NCBI RefSeq assembly: GCF_040448675.1
Contig: NZ_CP159289.1
Location: forward strand, 2,356,001 to 2,420,000
Direction: 5' to 3'
Source of the DNA: Dyadobacter sp. 676
Lineage (GTDB): Bacteria > Bacteroidota > Bacteroidia > Cytophagales > Spirosomataceae
DNA length: 64,000 nucleotides
The position numbers and the translations under genes are program-made. The notes under the pieces are model-generated. The model ran no database searches and was not told the DNA's origin. It saw only the letters and a list, made by a program, of their open reading frames with translations. Below, one piece after another: positions 51,955 to 61,055 of the stretch; positions within the stretch are counted from its first letter, which is position 1, and every line of letters begins with the position of its first letter.

Positions 51955-53358
51955 TTATTTCTTCGGTTCCGAAATAATTTCCTTGATATCGGAAATGATT
52001 TTATTGGCAAGGTTGGTGGCGGTGGTTTGCGTCTCCGATTCAGAGTAGATCCGAATGATAGGCTCGGTGTTGGACCTTCTCAAATGCACCCATTCGCGAT
52101 CGAACTCGATGCGGACGCCGTCGATCGTGTTCACGGGCTGCTTCGAGTAACGCGTCTGGATGCGGTCGAGGATATTATCGACATTGATCTCCGGCGTAAG
52201 CTCGATCTTGTTTTTCGAAATATAATAATTCGGATAAGACCTCCTTAAAACCGAAGCTTTCTTGCCCGATTTCGCCAAATGCGTCAGAAACAATGCGATA
52301 CCTACCAGCGCATCGCGGCCGTAGTGGCTTTCGGGATAAATCACCCCGCCATTCCCTTCACCGCCGATCACCGCTTTGTTGGCTTTCATCGCATTTACCA
52401 CATTCACTTCACCTACCGCCGACGCAAAATACTGACCGCCGGCTTTAATAGTAACATCACGCAATGCGGCCGTCGACGAAAGGTTAGAAACTGTATTTCC
52501 CGGTGTATTTTTCAAAACATAATCCGCAACGGCCACAAGCGTATACTCTTCTCCAAACGGCGTACCGTCCTCGCACATCAGCGCAAGCCTGTCAACGTCG
52601 GGGTCCACAACGATACCCAACTGGTAAGAGCCGTTATTCAGCTCTTTACTGATATCGTGCAAATGCTCGGGCAACGGCTCGGGGTTGTGCGCGAAGTTGC
52701 CGGTTGGCTCGCAGTTCAGTTTCTTGATATTCCTGGGATCGACGCCCAGCGCTTCCAGCAACATAGGTACCGCCACGCCGCCGGTCGAGTTGACCGCATC
52801 GACCACGATTTTGAAACCGGCGTTCCTTACCGCCTCCACATCGACGAGCGGAAGCGACAGTACTTGGTCGATATGTTTCCGGAGATACGTGTCATCGGCG
52901 GCATAGCTGCCGAGCTTTTTTACATCCGGGAAGATGAAATCCTCCTCTTCCGCAATGCGCAGCACTTCGGCACCTTCCGCTTCCGAAATGAATTCGCCTT
53001 CGCTGTTGAGTAGTTTGAGGGCGTTCCACTGGATCGGGTTGTGGCTTGCCGTCAGGATAATCCCCCCCGCCGCGCCTTCCGCTTTTACAGCTATCTCGAC
53101 AGTCGGAGTGGTGGAAAGGCCAAGGTCGAGCACGTTCAGGCCCACACCTTGCAAAGTACCGGCCACCAGGCGGCTTACCATCTCACCGGAAAGCCTTGCA
53201 TCCCTGCCGATTACTATTTTCTGATTCTGCGGATTGGTACGCCTCACCCATGTCCCGTATGCAGCAGCAAACTTAACAACATCAATCGGAGTCAGCGCCT
53301 CACCCGATTTTCCACCCACGATTCCCCTGATTCCTGAGATAGATTTAATTAACGTCAC
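51955..53358 (-). CDS. glmM: Phosphoglucosamine mutase (or related phosphohexomutase)
   Basis: A 467-residue alpha-D-phosphohexomutase. The active-site Ser is near residue 105 in GGIILTASHNPIQWNALKLL; the metal loop is VDPDVDRLALMCEDG (D-x-D-x-D), the sugar-binding loop GGEGNGGVIYPESHYGRDAL, and the phosphate loop RRSNTEPIIRIYSES. The DGVRIEFDREWVHLRRSNTE pattern resembles Bacteroidota GlmM more than phosphomannomutase. It makes glucosamine-1-phosphate for cell-wall UDP-GlcNAc. A seven-G coding run (AGGIIL) is in frame. The 180-base gap upstream holds nothing I recognise. Confidence 0.9.
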   Translation of the reverse strand: MTLIKSISGIRGIVGGKSGEALTPIDVVKFAAAYGTWVRRTNPQNQKIVIGRDARLSGEMVSRLVAGTLQGVGLNVLDLGLSTTPTVEIAVKAEGAAGGIILTASHNPIQWNALKLLNSEGEFISEAEGAEVLRIAEEEDFIFPDVKKLGSYAADDTYLRKHIDQVLSLPLVDVEAVRNAGFKIVVDAVNSTGGVAVPMLLEALGVDPRNIKKLNCEPTGNFAHNPEPLPEHLHDISKELNNGSYQLGIVVDPDVDRLALMCEDGTPFGEEYTLVAVADYVLKNTPGNTVSNLSSTAALRDVTIKAGGQYFASAVGEVNVVNAMKANKAVIGGEGNGGVIYPESHYGRDALVGIALFLTHLAKSGKKASVLRRSYPNYYISKNKIELTPEINVDNILDRIQTRYSKQPVNTIDGVRIEFDREWVHLRRSNTEPIIRIYSESETQTTATNLANKIISDIKEIISEPKK

Positions 53359-53540
53359 GATCTAGAATTCCTCTTTATGTTTGGTTGCAAAAATACTAAA
53401 ATTCCCTCTCCCCAATTAGATTTTTCTACAAACAATAAACTACAAGTGAGTATCTGGACTTATATCTTTCCCTCGCCCTCAGCTTCGTCGGCTTGCCGGA
53501 AAAGCAGCGACTGTCTAGTATTTCAGGCCAGTTCCAGCGA

Positions 53541-54281
53541 TCATGCCTTCGAAATCTCTCCCATTTTATTAAATACCGGGTCCATCCATTCCAGCGACAA
53601 TTTTTGTACAGAATTGCTCAGCAGTGCACTCCACTGTTTACCCACGTAATCGAGGTCGTCCTTCTCGAAACGATGCTCCACAAGCTGGAAAGAATCTTTT
53701 TCATACATAACGACGTCAATCGGGTAATCCACATCGTTGGAACTCACGCGGGTGGAATCGAAGGACAGAAAACCAATCTTCAGTGCATCCTGCATCGACG
53801 AATCGAACTTCAAACTCCGGTAAAGCAATGGCTTCCCGTAACCCGAATTTCCGATGATAATGAACGGCGAGCCGTCGCCTACTTCCACCCAGTTGCCCTC
53901 CGGGTACAAAAGGAAAAGTTTGTGATCGGAATCGTTTTCCAATTGCCCGCCTACGATCGCGAACAGGTTGAAAACGAGCCCGGCACCGTTCAGCGCCATC
54001 CGGTCTTCGTCGGCTACCCGCCTGACCTGCTGACCCAATGCATTGACCGCTTTGTAAAGCTTGTCGAATGAAGTGTCCCGTTCTTCGAGGACTTCCTTGA
54101 AATAGGTAATAGCCTTGTCGCGCACCGACCTCAGCCCGGAGGTCATTACAAAAATGGAGTGCTTTTCAGACTGATAAACGGATACCTTCTTGTTGGTCGA
54201 AACCTCGGTCCCGGAGGTAAGGCGCGTGTCGGCAATAGCCACCAGGCCCGATGCGACTTTGATACCCAGGCAGTATGTCAT
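53541..54281 (-). CDS. Anbu-type proteasome-like peptidase
   Basis: A 246-residue Ntn-hydrolase. The N-terminus MTYCLGIKVASGLVAIADTR places Thr at position 2, ready to be the nucleophile after Met removal, with Asp in ADTRLTSG and Lys in the following segment as in proteasome beta subunits. Other parts (VFNLFAIVGGQL, FIIIGNSGYGKPLLYRSLKF) match Anbu (ancestral beta subunit) proteins. Anbu usually lies with an alpha-E protein, a circularly permuted ATP-grasp and a transglutaminase-like protein. The alpha-E gene is next door; the transglutaminase is 6.8 kb away and no ATP-grasp is seen. Confidence 0.88.
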   Translation of the reverse strand: MTYCLGIKVASGLVAIADTRLTSGTEVSTNKKVSVYQSEKHSIFVMTSGLRSVRDKAITYFKEVLEERDTSFDKLYKAVNALGQQVRRVADEDRMALNGAGLVFNLFAIVGGQLENDSDHKLFLLYPEGNWVEVGDGSPFIIIGNSGYGKPLLYRSLKFDSSMQDALKIGFLSFDSTRVSSNDVDYPIDVVMYEKDSFQLVEHRFEKDDLDYVGKQWSALLSNSVQKLSLEWMDPVFNKMGEISKA

Positions 54282-54330
54282 GTGTTAGCAGCTCAATGAT
54301 GATAGAGTCGCTAAGATAGGAAAGTTTTGA

Positions 54331-55335
54331 TCAGTTCATCCACTGGCTTTTGAAATGCCCCTGGCTCTGGCTTTGCGATTGCCCGGTTTCCAGACCGAAG
54401 TACATATCGAAGATCTTGTTGTCCACATCATTGTTCTTGATCTGGAATTTATCGAGGTATTCGTGCAGGCCCATTTTGAAAACATCCTCCACATCCGTGA
54501 ATTCCAGCTCGCTGCGAATTTTGCTCAATGCGCGCTCCGCCGGGTTGGTGTAGCCGCGCTCGGGAATGGAGCCGGCGATGGCGTACAGCGACAGTTCCGC
54601 CTGCCGCACACAGTAGGCGATCGAGCGCGGGAAGAGCTTATCGAGGATCAGAAACGCCACGATATTCATGGGCGTCAGCGCACGATGCGTTTGACGGTAC
54701 ATATTATAGGCGCTCACCGATTTCAGCACCGCGGTCCAAAGCATCAGGTCGAGGGTGGAGCCCGAGGTTCCCGAGTCCTGCAACAACGTAAAATACTTCA
54801 CATCCAGGAAACGCGAACATTTGTCGGCCCGCTCGATATGCCTGCCCAGCCTCCCGAAATGCCATCCCTCGTTGCGGGTGATGGTGGAATCGACGACTCC
54901 GTGGAAAAGCTGGCAATTCTTGCGGATATCCGTAAAATACGACTGCATATGGTCCATATTCCGGAAATCGTCGGGCGAGGTCTCTTTTATGCCCAGATAA
55001 AACGTGTTGATACTCTCCCACATTTCCTTCGAGATCGTCTCGCGGATGGTCCGCGCATTCTCGCGCGCCTCGTACAGGCAACTGATGATCGAGTTCGGAT
55101 TGCGCTTATCGAATGTCATGAAATGGATGACATCCTCTTTCGTGGGCTTATCGTAGTATTTGTAAAACAAAAAGTGGTCGGCCGTTGCGATCAGAAGCGG
55201 CTCCCATTGCTCGTCCACATCGGGCGGAAGGTCCAGGGCCAGGTTAAAATTGACTCCCACGAAACGGGCATAGTTTTCGACCCGTTCCATGTAACGATTC
55301 ATCCAGTAAATAGAATTCGCAACTCGGCTCAACAT
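54331..55335 (-). CDS. Alpha-E domain protein (DUF403)
   Basis: A 334-residue helical protein. It begins MLSRVANSIYWMNRYMERVE and has NPNSIISCLYEARENARTIR, WHFGRLGRHIERADKCSRFL and LTPMNIVAFLILDKLFPRSI, all typical of the alpha-E family. The function of the family is not established; genomic association with Anbu and ATP-grasp/transglutaminase proteins suggests peptide tagging or synthesis. The C-terminus has a Gln/Ser-rich tail (GQSQSQSQGHFKSQW). It is 49 bases upstream of the Anbu gene on the same strand and divergent from the HerA-like gene. Confidence 0.88.
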   Translation of the reverse strand: MLSRVANSIYWMNRYMERVENYARFVGVNFNLALDLPPDVDEQWEPLLIATADHFLFYKYYDKPTKEDVIHFMTFDKRNPNSIISCLYEARENARTIRETISKEMWESINTFYLGIKETSPDDFRNMDHMQSYFTDIRKNCQLFHGVVDSTITRNEGWHFGRLGRHIERADKCSRFLDVKYFTLLQDSGTSGSTLDLMLWTAVLKSVSAYNMYRQTHRALTPMNIVAFLILDKLFPRSIAYCVRQAELSLYAIAGSIPERGYTNPAERALSKIRSELEFTDVEDVFKMGLHEYLDKFQIKNNDVDNKIFDMYFGLETGQSQSQSQGHFKSQWMN

Positions 55336-55554
55336 AATTGAAAGTAATGTCTCTAAAAATGCAAATCAGAATAATTCTAATGCGATTAAGCCAAAATACC
55401 TAATAATATTTTGCAAATACAATAATATACAAAAAGTAATATTATTTCTTCACAAATTATTATCCTACAAAATTCGCCTGCCAGTTTGGAATGTTCCCGA
55501 AACCTTTAAAATTTGTAACTTAACCATTCATCCAATCATAACCCGTATTTTCCT

Positions 55555-57120
55555 GTGTCAAAGAAAGAACAATTTATTGCAGCAATTCAGAAATCTTATC
55601 AAACTGACAAACCTGTAATTCATTTGGGGTCGGCTATTCTCGACGGCGAGATCATCGGCGAGGCCCGCGTAGACCTTCCCTTGCGCATGATGAACCGCCA
55701 CGGGCTGGTGGCCGGAGCTACCGGGTCGGGCAAGACGCGTACATTACAGGTCTTTGCGGAGCAGCTTTCGGCGGCGGGTGTGCCGGTTTTCATGTCCGAT
55801 ATCAAAGGCGACCTTTCCGGTATCGCGCAACCGGGCAAAACCAATGCAGCCCTGGAAGAACGCGCACAAGTACTCGGTACGGTTTTCGAACCGAAGGGAT
55901 TTCCCGTCGAACTGTACTCCCTCAGCGGCAACAAAGGCGCCCAAATGCGTGCTACCGTACTGGAATTCGGGCCGATATTGCTTTCCAAAATCTTCGAACT
56001 GAACGAAACCCAGGCCGGCGTACTCGCTATCCTGTTCAAATATGCCGATGACAAGGACCTGCCGATGGTGGATCTGAATGACTTGAAAAAAGTCCTGAAC
56101 TACCTCTCCGAAGGGCCGGGCGCGGCAGAAATCAAGGCCGATTACGGTACCATTTCCGCGTCCACGGCCGGAACGATCCTGCGCAAGATCGTCGCACTGG
56201 AGCAACAGGGTGTCGGCAGCATTTTCGGGGAAAGATCCTTCGACATCGCAGATCTGATCAATAAAGTCGACGGCCAGGGAGTGATCAGCCTGCTGAATGT
56301 GTCCGACGTGCAGGATAAGCCCGCATTGTTCTCGACATTCATGCTGAGCTTGCTCGCGGAATTATACCAAAAACTGCCCGAAGCCGGCGATCTGGACAAA
56401 CCCAAACTGGTATTCTTCCTCGACGAGGCCCATTTACTTTTCAAAGATGCCCCGAAAGCATTCCTCGAACAGATCGAGCAAGTGGTGAGGCTGATCCGCT
56501 CCAAAGGCGTGGGAATTTTCTTCTGCACCCAAATGGCGCAGGACGTGCCGGTATCGGTGCTGGGCCAGCTCGGTAACCGCGTACAGCACGTGCTCCGTGC
56601 ATTCACTCCGCAGGATGCCGAGGCTTTGAAACAGACCGTTAAAACTTATCCGAAATCGGATTTCTATTCCATCGACCAGGTGCTGACGACCCTCGGCATC
56701 GGTCAGGCGTTGATTACGGTTTTAAATGAGAAAGGTATTCCAACCGAAGTCGCGGCTACACACCTGATGCCGCCTGCATCCGTCATGGGGCCGATGGTAC
56801 AGGCAGACTACGATAAGCACGTGCAGCAATCGGATATTTATGCCAAATACAAAGACCCCGTAGACCCGGAAAGCGCCTACGAAATCCTGACCAAGCGCAT
56901 GGAAGACCACGCCCGTGCGGAAGCCGAGGCGAAGGAAGCGGAAGTTCAGGCGAAAGTCGAGGCGAAAAAGGAGAAAGAGCAATCGAGCATGATCTCCGAC
57001 GCGCTTAATTCGCCACTCGCGAAGCAAATTGGCCGCGAAGTGGTACGCGGCGTTTTCGGAATGTTGTTTGGCAAGAAAACAACGTCGCGCAAAAGCGGTG
57101 GCGGGCTGTTTGGATTTTAA
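55555..57120 (+). CDS. HerA-like ATPase (DUF853 family)
   Basis: A 521-residue P-loop ATPase starting with GTG. The Walker A motif is HGLVAGATGSGKTRTLQVFA and the Walker B KLVFFLDEAHLLFKDAP, with a downstream arginine/sensor region RSKGVGIFFCTQMAQDVPVS. The C-terminus is a charged coiled stretch (RAEAEAKEAEVQAKVEAKKE) and a Gly-rich end (KSGGGLFGF). DUF853 proteins are HerA/VirB4-like motors of unclear role in DNA handling. It stands alone between divergent alpha-E and convergent thioesterase genes; the 219-base upstream gap is AT-rich and probably carries both promoters. Confidence 0.88.
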   Translation: MSKKEQFIAAIQKSYQTDKPVIHLGSAILDGEIIGEARVDLPLRMMNRHGLVAGATGSGKTRTLQVFAEQLSAAGVPVFMSDIKGDLSGIAQPGKTNAALEERAQVLGTVFEPKGFPVELYSLSGNKGAQMRATVLEFGPILLSKIFELNETQAGVLAILFKYADDKDLPMVDLNDLKKVLNYLSEGPGAAEIKADYGTISASTAGTILRKIVALEQQGVGSIFGERSFDIADLINKVDGQGVISLLNVSDVQDKPALFSTFMLSLLAELYQKLPEAGDLDKPKLVFFLDEAHLLFKDAPKAFLEQIEQVVRLIRSKGVGIFFCTQMAQDVPVSVLGQLGNRVQHVLRAFTPQDAEALKQTVKTYPKSDFYSIDQVLTTLGIGQALITVLNEKGIPTEVAATHLMPPASVMGPMVQADYDKHVQQSDIYAKYKDPVDPESAYEILTKRMEDHARAEAEAKEAEVQAKVEAKKEKEQSSMISDALNSPLAKQIGREVVRGVFGMLFGKKTTSRKSGGGLFGF

Positions 57121-57124
57121 AGGC

Positions 57125-57187
57125 TGTCAGGCTGAGCAGTCGAAGCCGCGATACTGTACCGCGGCTTCGACTACACTCAGCCTGACA
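57125..57187. terminator. Long imperfect palindrome between convergent genes
   Basis: Arms 57125-57150 and 57160-57187 pair over about 25 positions with one two-base bulge and one mismatch (GTCAGGCTGAG...GTCGAAGCCGCG). It lies five bases after the HerA-like stop and seven before the thioesterase stop. It resembles dispersed intergenic palindromes and may serve as a bidirectional terminator. Confidence 0.75.
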
Positions 57188-57193
57188 ATTCAC

Positions 57194-57751
57194 TCAGACA
57201 TCCGTATCATAAGCGATCACACAACGCTGATCGGCCAGCTTATCCAGGTTATCCGGCACGTCGAGGCGCGTTTTGGCATTGTCAAACGCGTCTCGGTACT
57301 TTTCTTTCAGTTCGCGGCGCTTGATTGCTTCCAGAAAACGGCGGGCATCTTCTTCGTTTTCCAGAACCAGTTCCGGAACGACGGTCGGTTTATTGTTATC
57401 GTCCTTCGCGACCATTGTCACATAAGAGGTATTGGTATGCCGTACCGAGCGGTTACGTACATTCTCGGCCACCACCCGAATGCCTACTACCAGCGAAGTT
57501 CTCCCCACATAATTCACCGACGCATGCAACGACACCAGGTCGCCTACCTCGACCGGTTCGAGAAAATCCACCCCGTCCACGGAAACGGTCACGCAATACG
57601 TTCCTGCGTGGCGCGACGCGCACGCGTATGCGACCTTGTCGATTAATGAGAGCAAAATGCCCCCGTGTATTTTCCCGCCGAAGTTGGCATAGGAAGGGAT
57701 CATTAACTCGGTGAGGGTTGTCTGCGAAAAACTGACGGGCCTGGGCTCCAT
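57194..57751 (-). CDS. Acyl-CoA thioesterase (YciA/BACH-like hotdog)
   Basis: A 185-residue hotdog protein. It has TELMIPSYANFGGKIHGGIL with the catalytic Asn/Asp and GG helix, LSLIDKVAYACASRHAGTYC, VTVSVDGVDFLEPVEVGDLV and TSYVTMVAKDDNNKPTVVPE. This order matches broad-specificity acyl-CoA hydrolases such as YciA. The C-terminal 40 residues form a charged helix (RRFLEAIKRRELKEKYRDAF). It is next to a secreted oxidoreductase gene 14 bases upstream on the same strand. Confidence 0.9.
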   Translation of the reverse strand: MEPRPVSFSQTTLTELMIPSYANFGGKIHGGILLSLIDKVAYACASRHAGTYCVTVSVDGVDFLEPVEVGDLVSLHASVNYVGRTSLVVGIRVVAENVRNRSVRHTNTSYVTMVAKDDNNKPTVVPELVLENEEDARRFLEAIKRRELKEKYRDAFDNAKTRLDVPDNLDKLADQRCVIAYDTDV

Positions 57752-57765
57752 TATGTATTGTCTGG

Positions 57766-58848
57766 TTATTTCAAAAAGATAGTTTTACCGGTTTTAGCCG
57801 CTTCCCTCGCCGTTTCCAGTATTTCGACGACGGTCACATTTACCGGTAACCCGTACAAGTCGTTCTGTTCGAGTTTCAGGCGGCCCCGGACGACATCGGC
57901 CAACACCGAAAACGGATCGGTATAGGGAGCGGGCCGCGGATCGAGTCTGAGCGTTTCCTCCGGTGCGTTTTCCTGTAAGCGCTGGCGTACGGTGGTCGCG
58001 TTTACGGCCACAGCGTAGCCTTTATTACCGTAAACCTCCATATCCTTGCGGGCGAACGACCAGTTCCACGAGCCCTGGATAATGCATTGCGCTTTGGGAT
58101 ATTGCAGAATAATGGACGCTTCGTCGTCGACATTCTTGTAAATATCGGGCTTGTTCCGGTGCGTTACGGCGGTTACCGAAACGGGCCGCTCGCCCTTCAT
58201 GAGCCAGGTCATCAGATTGGCCCCATAGCACCCGAAATCGATCAATGCGCCTGCTCCGTTTTTGACAGGGTCGGTCAGGATAGCGAAAAACTCCTTGCTT
58301 ACCCCGATCTCCTTCGGCCCCTGGTGGCCGTCGTTGACCATCACTTTGCGGATTTCGCCCAACTTGCCGTCCTGGATGAGCTGGTTCACGTACTGATTGC
58401 TTGCGTACCAGGAAGTTTCGTAGTTGGTCAGAACGTGGATATTGTTATCCGTTGCCAGTTGCCGGATTTCCTTCGCATCGGCAAAAGTGGTCGCCAGCGG
58501 CTTTTCCACCATTACATTGATCTTCCGCGGCGCACACGCCCTCACCACTGCGACGTGCTCGTTAATCGCCCCGAATGCGGACACCGCTTCCGGTTTGGTC
58601 TCGTCAAGCATTTTGCCCAGGTCGGAATAGAAGAGCTTCGGATCGAGCTTGTAGCGTTCTGTAAATTGCTTCACCAAATCGGGATTTGTTTCCCAAATAC
58701 CTACCAGTTGAATGTCGGTTTTGTCTTTCCGGTTGAAGATCCAGCCTACATGACCGTGGCTCAGGCCTGCCACGGCCACACGGACCGGCTTTTGTGCCAT
58801 TGAAGAAATGCTTAGCAATGCAAAAAAGAGAGATACAAATGTTTTCAT
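57766..58848 (-). CDS. Exported Gfo/Idh/MocA-family oxidoreductase
   Basis: A 360-residue protein with a cleavable-looking signal peptide (TFVSLFFALLSISSMAQ) before the Rossmann motif VRVAVAGLSHGHVGWIFNRK. The EKP motif is INVMVEKPLATTFADAKEIR, and the catalytic domain includes VKNGAGALIDFGCYGANLM. Periplasmic members of this family usually use Tat export with a bound cofactor, but no twin arginine is seen here. Substrate unknown. A ceramidase-like gene lies upstream, 13 bases away, and the two are probably one transcript. Confidence 0.88.
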   Translation of the reverse strand: MKTFVSLFFALLSISSMAQKPVRVAVAGLSHGHVGWIFNRKDKTDIQLVGIWETNPDLVKQFTERYKLDPKLFYSDLGKMLDETKPEAVSAFGAINEHVAVVRACAPRKINVMVEKPLATTFADAKEIRQLATDNNIHVLTNYETSWYASNQYVNQLIQDGKLGEIRKVMVNDGHQGPKEIGVSKEFFAILTDPVKNGAGALIDFGCYGANLMTWLMKGERPVSVTAVTHRNKPDIYKNVDDEASIILQYPKAQCIIQGSWNWSFARKDMEVYGNKGYAVAVNATTVRQRLQENAPEETLRLDPRPAPYTDPFSVLADVVRGRLKLEQNDLYGLPVNVTVVEILETAREAAKTGKTIFLK

Positions 58849-58861
58849 CGTCGTTTACGGT

Positions 58862-60216
58862 TCAGGATAACTTGTCAATAATGTCTTTAATTACCTCCTG
58901 CAAATAGGCGCCGTTGTAGGGACCGTACCAGTTCATGGTTTTCGTTTCGTACAGATCGCGGTTGAAATACTTATCGTGGGTAATGTAACCGATATACCCC
59001 CCCGTTAAAGCTCGTCACGATCAGGTTCAGGCCTTTTTTCTTCGCATAGGCATCCAGCGGAGCTGTCAGTTCACCAGAAAAATCGCAGGGCATGCCTACC
59101 ATCAGGATATTGCCCATACGCAATGCTTTCACAAACACCGGATATTCGCCAAAAGCCTTTTTGAACGCCCACGGGCGCAATACAATGTTCATCGTAAGCC
59201 GCGGCGACGGCTCGCGCAGTGGTAACGGCAACGTCACGGTTTCCACAATAGAATTTTTAGAATCCTCCTTTTTCGTGTCGGGGGATAATAATGCGTTCTG
59301 AACACCAAATGCCTGGTTTTTCACCTCGTCGAAATCATCCGTTCCCTTTTCGATCGGCCCCATGCTGCCTACGGCCCCGGCCATGTACATCGCGAAGTTA
59401 TACCGGCCTTTTTCCAGCGAATCCACGAGCGCCCCGGGATAATCGCGCGAGAGGACAATGTTTTTGGAATTTAAAACAGTTGAATGCGCGGCGAACGAGC
59501 TCAGAATCGCCTTTTGCCCGCTTTTGGCAACGAATGCCGCCGAGCGTATTTCAGGATCGATACCCCCCCTCCTCGCCTACCAGCCGGTTACGGATATCGA
59601 GTGAATCGAGCGATTCCAGGTAAGTCAGTTGCACGGGTTCAAGCTTCTTTCGGGCTTCGGTTATTGCCTGATGAAATGCGTTGGCCAGGCTTTCCACGAT
59701 CGCGGGATCATATTTACCCGAGAAAAACAGCGACGAAATACCCGTTCCCCAACCGCCAACGCTATTATGGCTATGTGTGGCGCCGAAATAGATCTGCCCG
59801 AACGGAATATCGCCCGGTTTCAACTTCTCTTTCAGGGATTTGATCACCGTCGGCGGAACGATCAGCAAATCGGCGGCGACGATAGCCGCTTGGGTATGCC
59901 CGTTGTCGATCACCATCGCGCGCACGTAAACGGAGTCGTGCACAGCCGTGTACAGTTTTCCCCGGCGGTTACCGTAGCCCGCCGTAGGGGTAGGCGACGC
60001 CGGTGTGATATTAACCTTCGCCCATCCCGCCTGTAACGTTCCGGAAGCACCGGCGGTGTCGGGCCGGACTCCGGCGATGAGCGTTTTCCATTCCCTGTAA
60101 TAGGCCATTTCCCGGTATGGCGTGTCGTCCATTGTTGTGATCATCGTGGCAATGGCAAGCACGAGCAGAAGAAGAAAAATCCCGATAACTTTTAAAATAA
60201 TCCGCAGCAATTTCAT
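58862..60216 (-). pseudogene. Neutral ceramidase-like protein, frameshifted twice at G7 runs
   Basis: With one G removed from each of two seven-G coding runs (plus-strand C at 59563-59569 and 58997-59003) the gene encodes about 450 residues. The N-terminus is a membrane anchor (LLRIILKVIGIFLLLLVLAI) followed by AGWAKVNITPASPTPTAGYG, AIVAADLLIVPPTVIKS and FGATHSHNSVGGWGTGI, motifs of the neutral/alkaline ceramidase N-terminal family. The first frame ends NRLVGEEGGYRS; corrected it continues EEGGIDPEIRSAAFVAKSGQ. The middle frame ends TSFNGGVYRLHYPR; corrected it reads NGGYIGYITHDKYFNRDLYE to the TGA at 58862. Substrate unknown; a lipid or amide is likely. Confidence 0.9.
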
Positions 60217-60339
60217 GGATTGCGAGTTTAGGTTCGATGAAAAGACGGGATTCCCCGTTTTCTATTGATATCAAAATACCCGGCAAACCAGGTTTCAGGT
60301 TCGTGCCGGGCATTATGTCAAAAAAGATTTACTGGTAGA

Positions 60340-60873
60340 TCACGCTTGCTTTACAAGCTGGATGTTGGCGATCAGTTTCACGTCCTCGCCGATCACCAAA
60401 CCGCCCGAATCGGTCAGCTGCATATAATTCAGGCCGAATTCCTGACGGCTTAAACGCCCTTCCACCTCGAAACCGACACGCAAATTGCCATCGGCATCCT
60501 TTTCGGCACCGCCGTATTCGGCATCGAGCTCGATCGGCTTGGTAATGCCTTTCAGTGTGAGGAGGCCCGAAAGTTTATATTTATCGCCTTTTACTTTGTG
60601 AAAATAGTTTGATTGAAAAGTAATGTGCGGATACTGCTCGGCATCGAAGAAATCCGCCGAACGCAGATGAGCGTCGCGCATCTCCACATTGGTATCGATA
60701 CTGCTCACGTCGAGGGAGAAATGTATTTCCGCATTTTCGAAGTTATTCATATCCGAAGTAGCCCCGCCTTCAAAATTCTTGAAGGAACCGGTAATCGTCG
60801 AAATTACCAGGTGTTTGATCTTGAACTGCACTTCTGAGTGCGCCGGGTCTACGATCCATTTTGTAACTGCCAT
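60340..60873 (-). CDS. YceI-family lipid-binding-like protein
   Basis: A 177-residue lipocalin-like protein. The domain is marked by KWIVDPAHSEVQFKIKHLVI, STITGSFKNFEGG, DTNVEMRDAHLRSADFFDAE and YKLSGLLTLKGITKPIELDA. YceI proteins bind isoprenoids or similar lipids, often in the periplasm. No signal peptide is seen, so this member is probably cytoplasmic. It is separated from the ceramidase-like gene by 120 bases and is divergent from the transglutaminase gene. Confidence 0.93.
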   Translation of the reverse strand: MAVTKWIVDPAHSEVQFKIKHLVISTITGSFKNFEGGATSDMNNFENAEIHFSLDVSSIDTNVEMRDAHLRSADFFDAEQYPHITFQSNYFHKVKGDKYKLSGLLTLKGITKPIELDAEYGGAEKDADGNLRVGFEVEGRLSRQEFGLNYMQLTDSGGLVIGEDVKLIANIQLVKQA

Positions 60874-61055
60874 AGATGTATTATTTAAATTTCACTAAAT
60901 ACTACTCGTCCTAAAATTAATATTCCTGACGTACAAACGCCGATTAAAACGATTTAATTCTGGTCTATACGGGAGTTCATAATAAAATAAATGGCACGTA
61001 ATTTTTAAGTAACTAAGCATCATTACATTGAACCAGATATTAATCCGCCTTATAC

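Noticed and set aside
54355..55341. 328-residue plus-strand ORF
   Set aside because: It mirrors the alpha-E gene on the opposite strand; long shadow frames are expected at this GC content.
60011..60313. 100-residue minus-strand ORF upstream of the ceramidase-like start
   Set aside because: It overlaps the real membrane-anchored N-terminus in another frame and has no family features.
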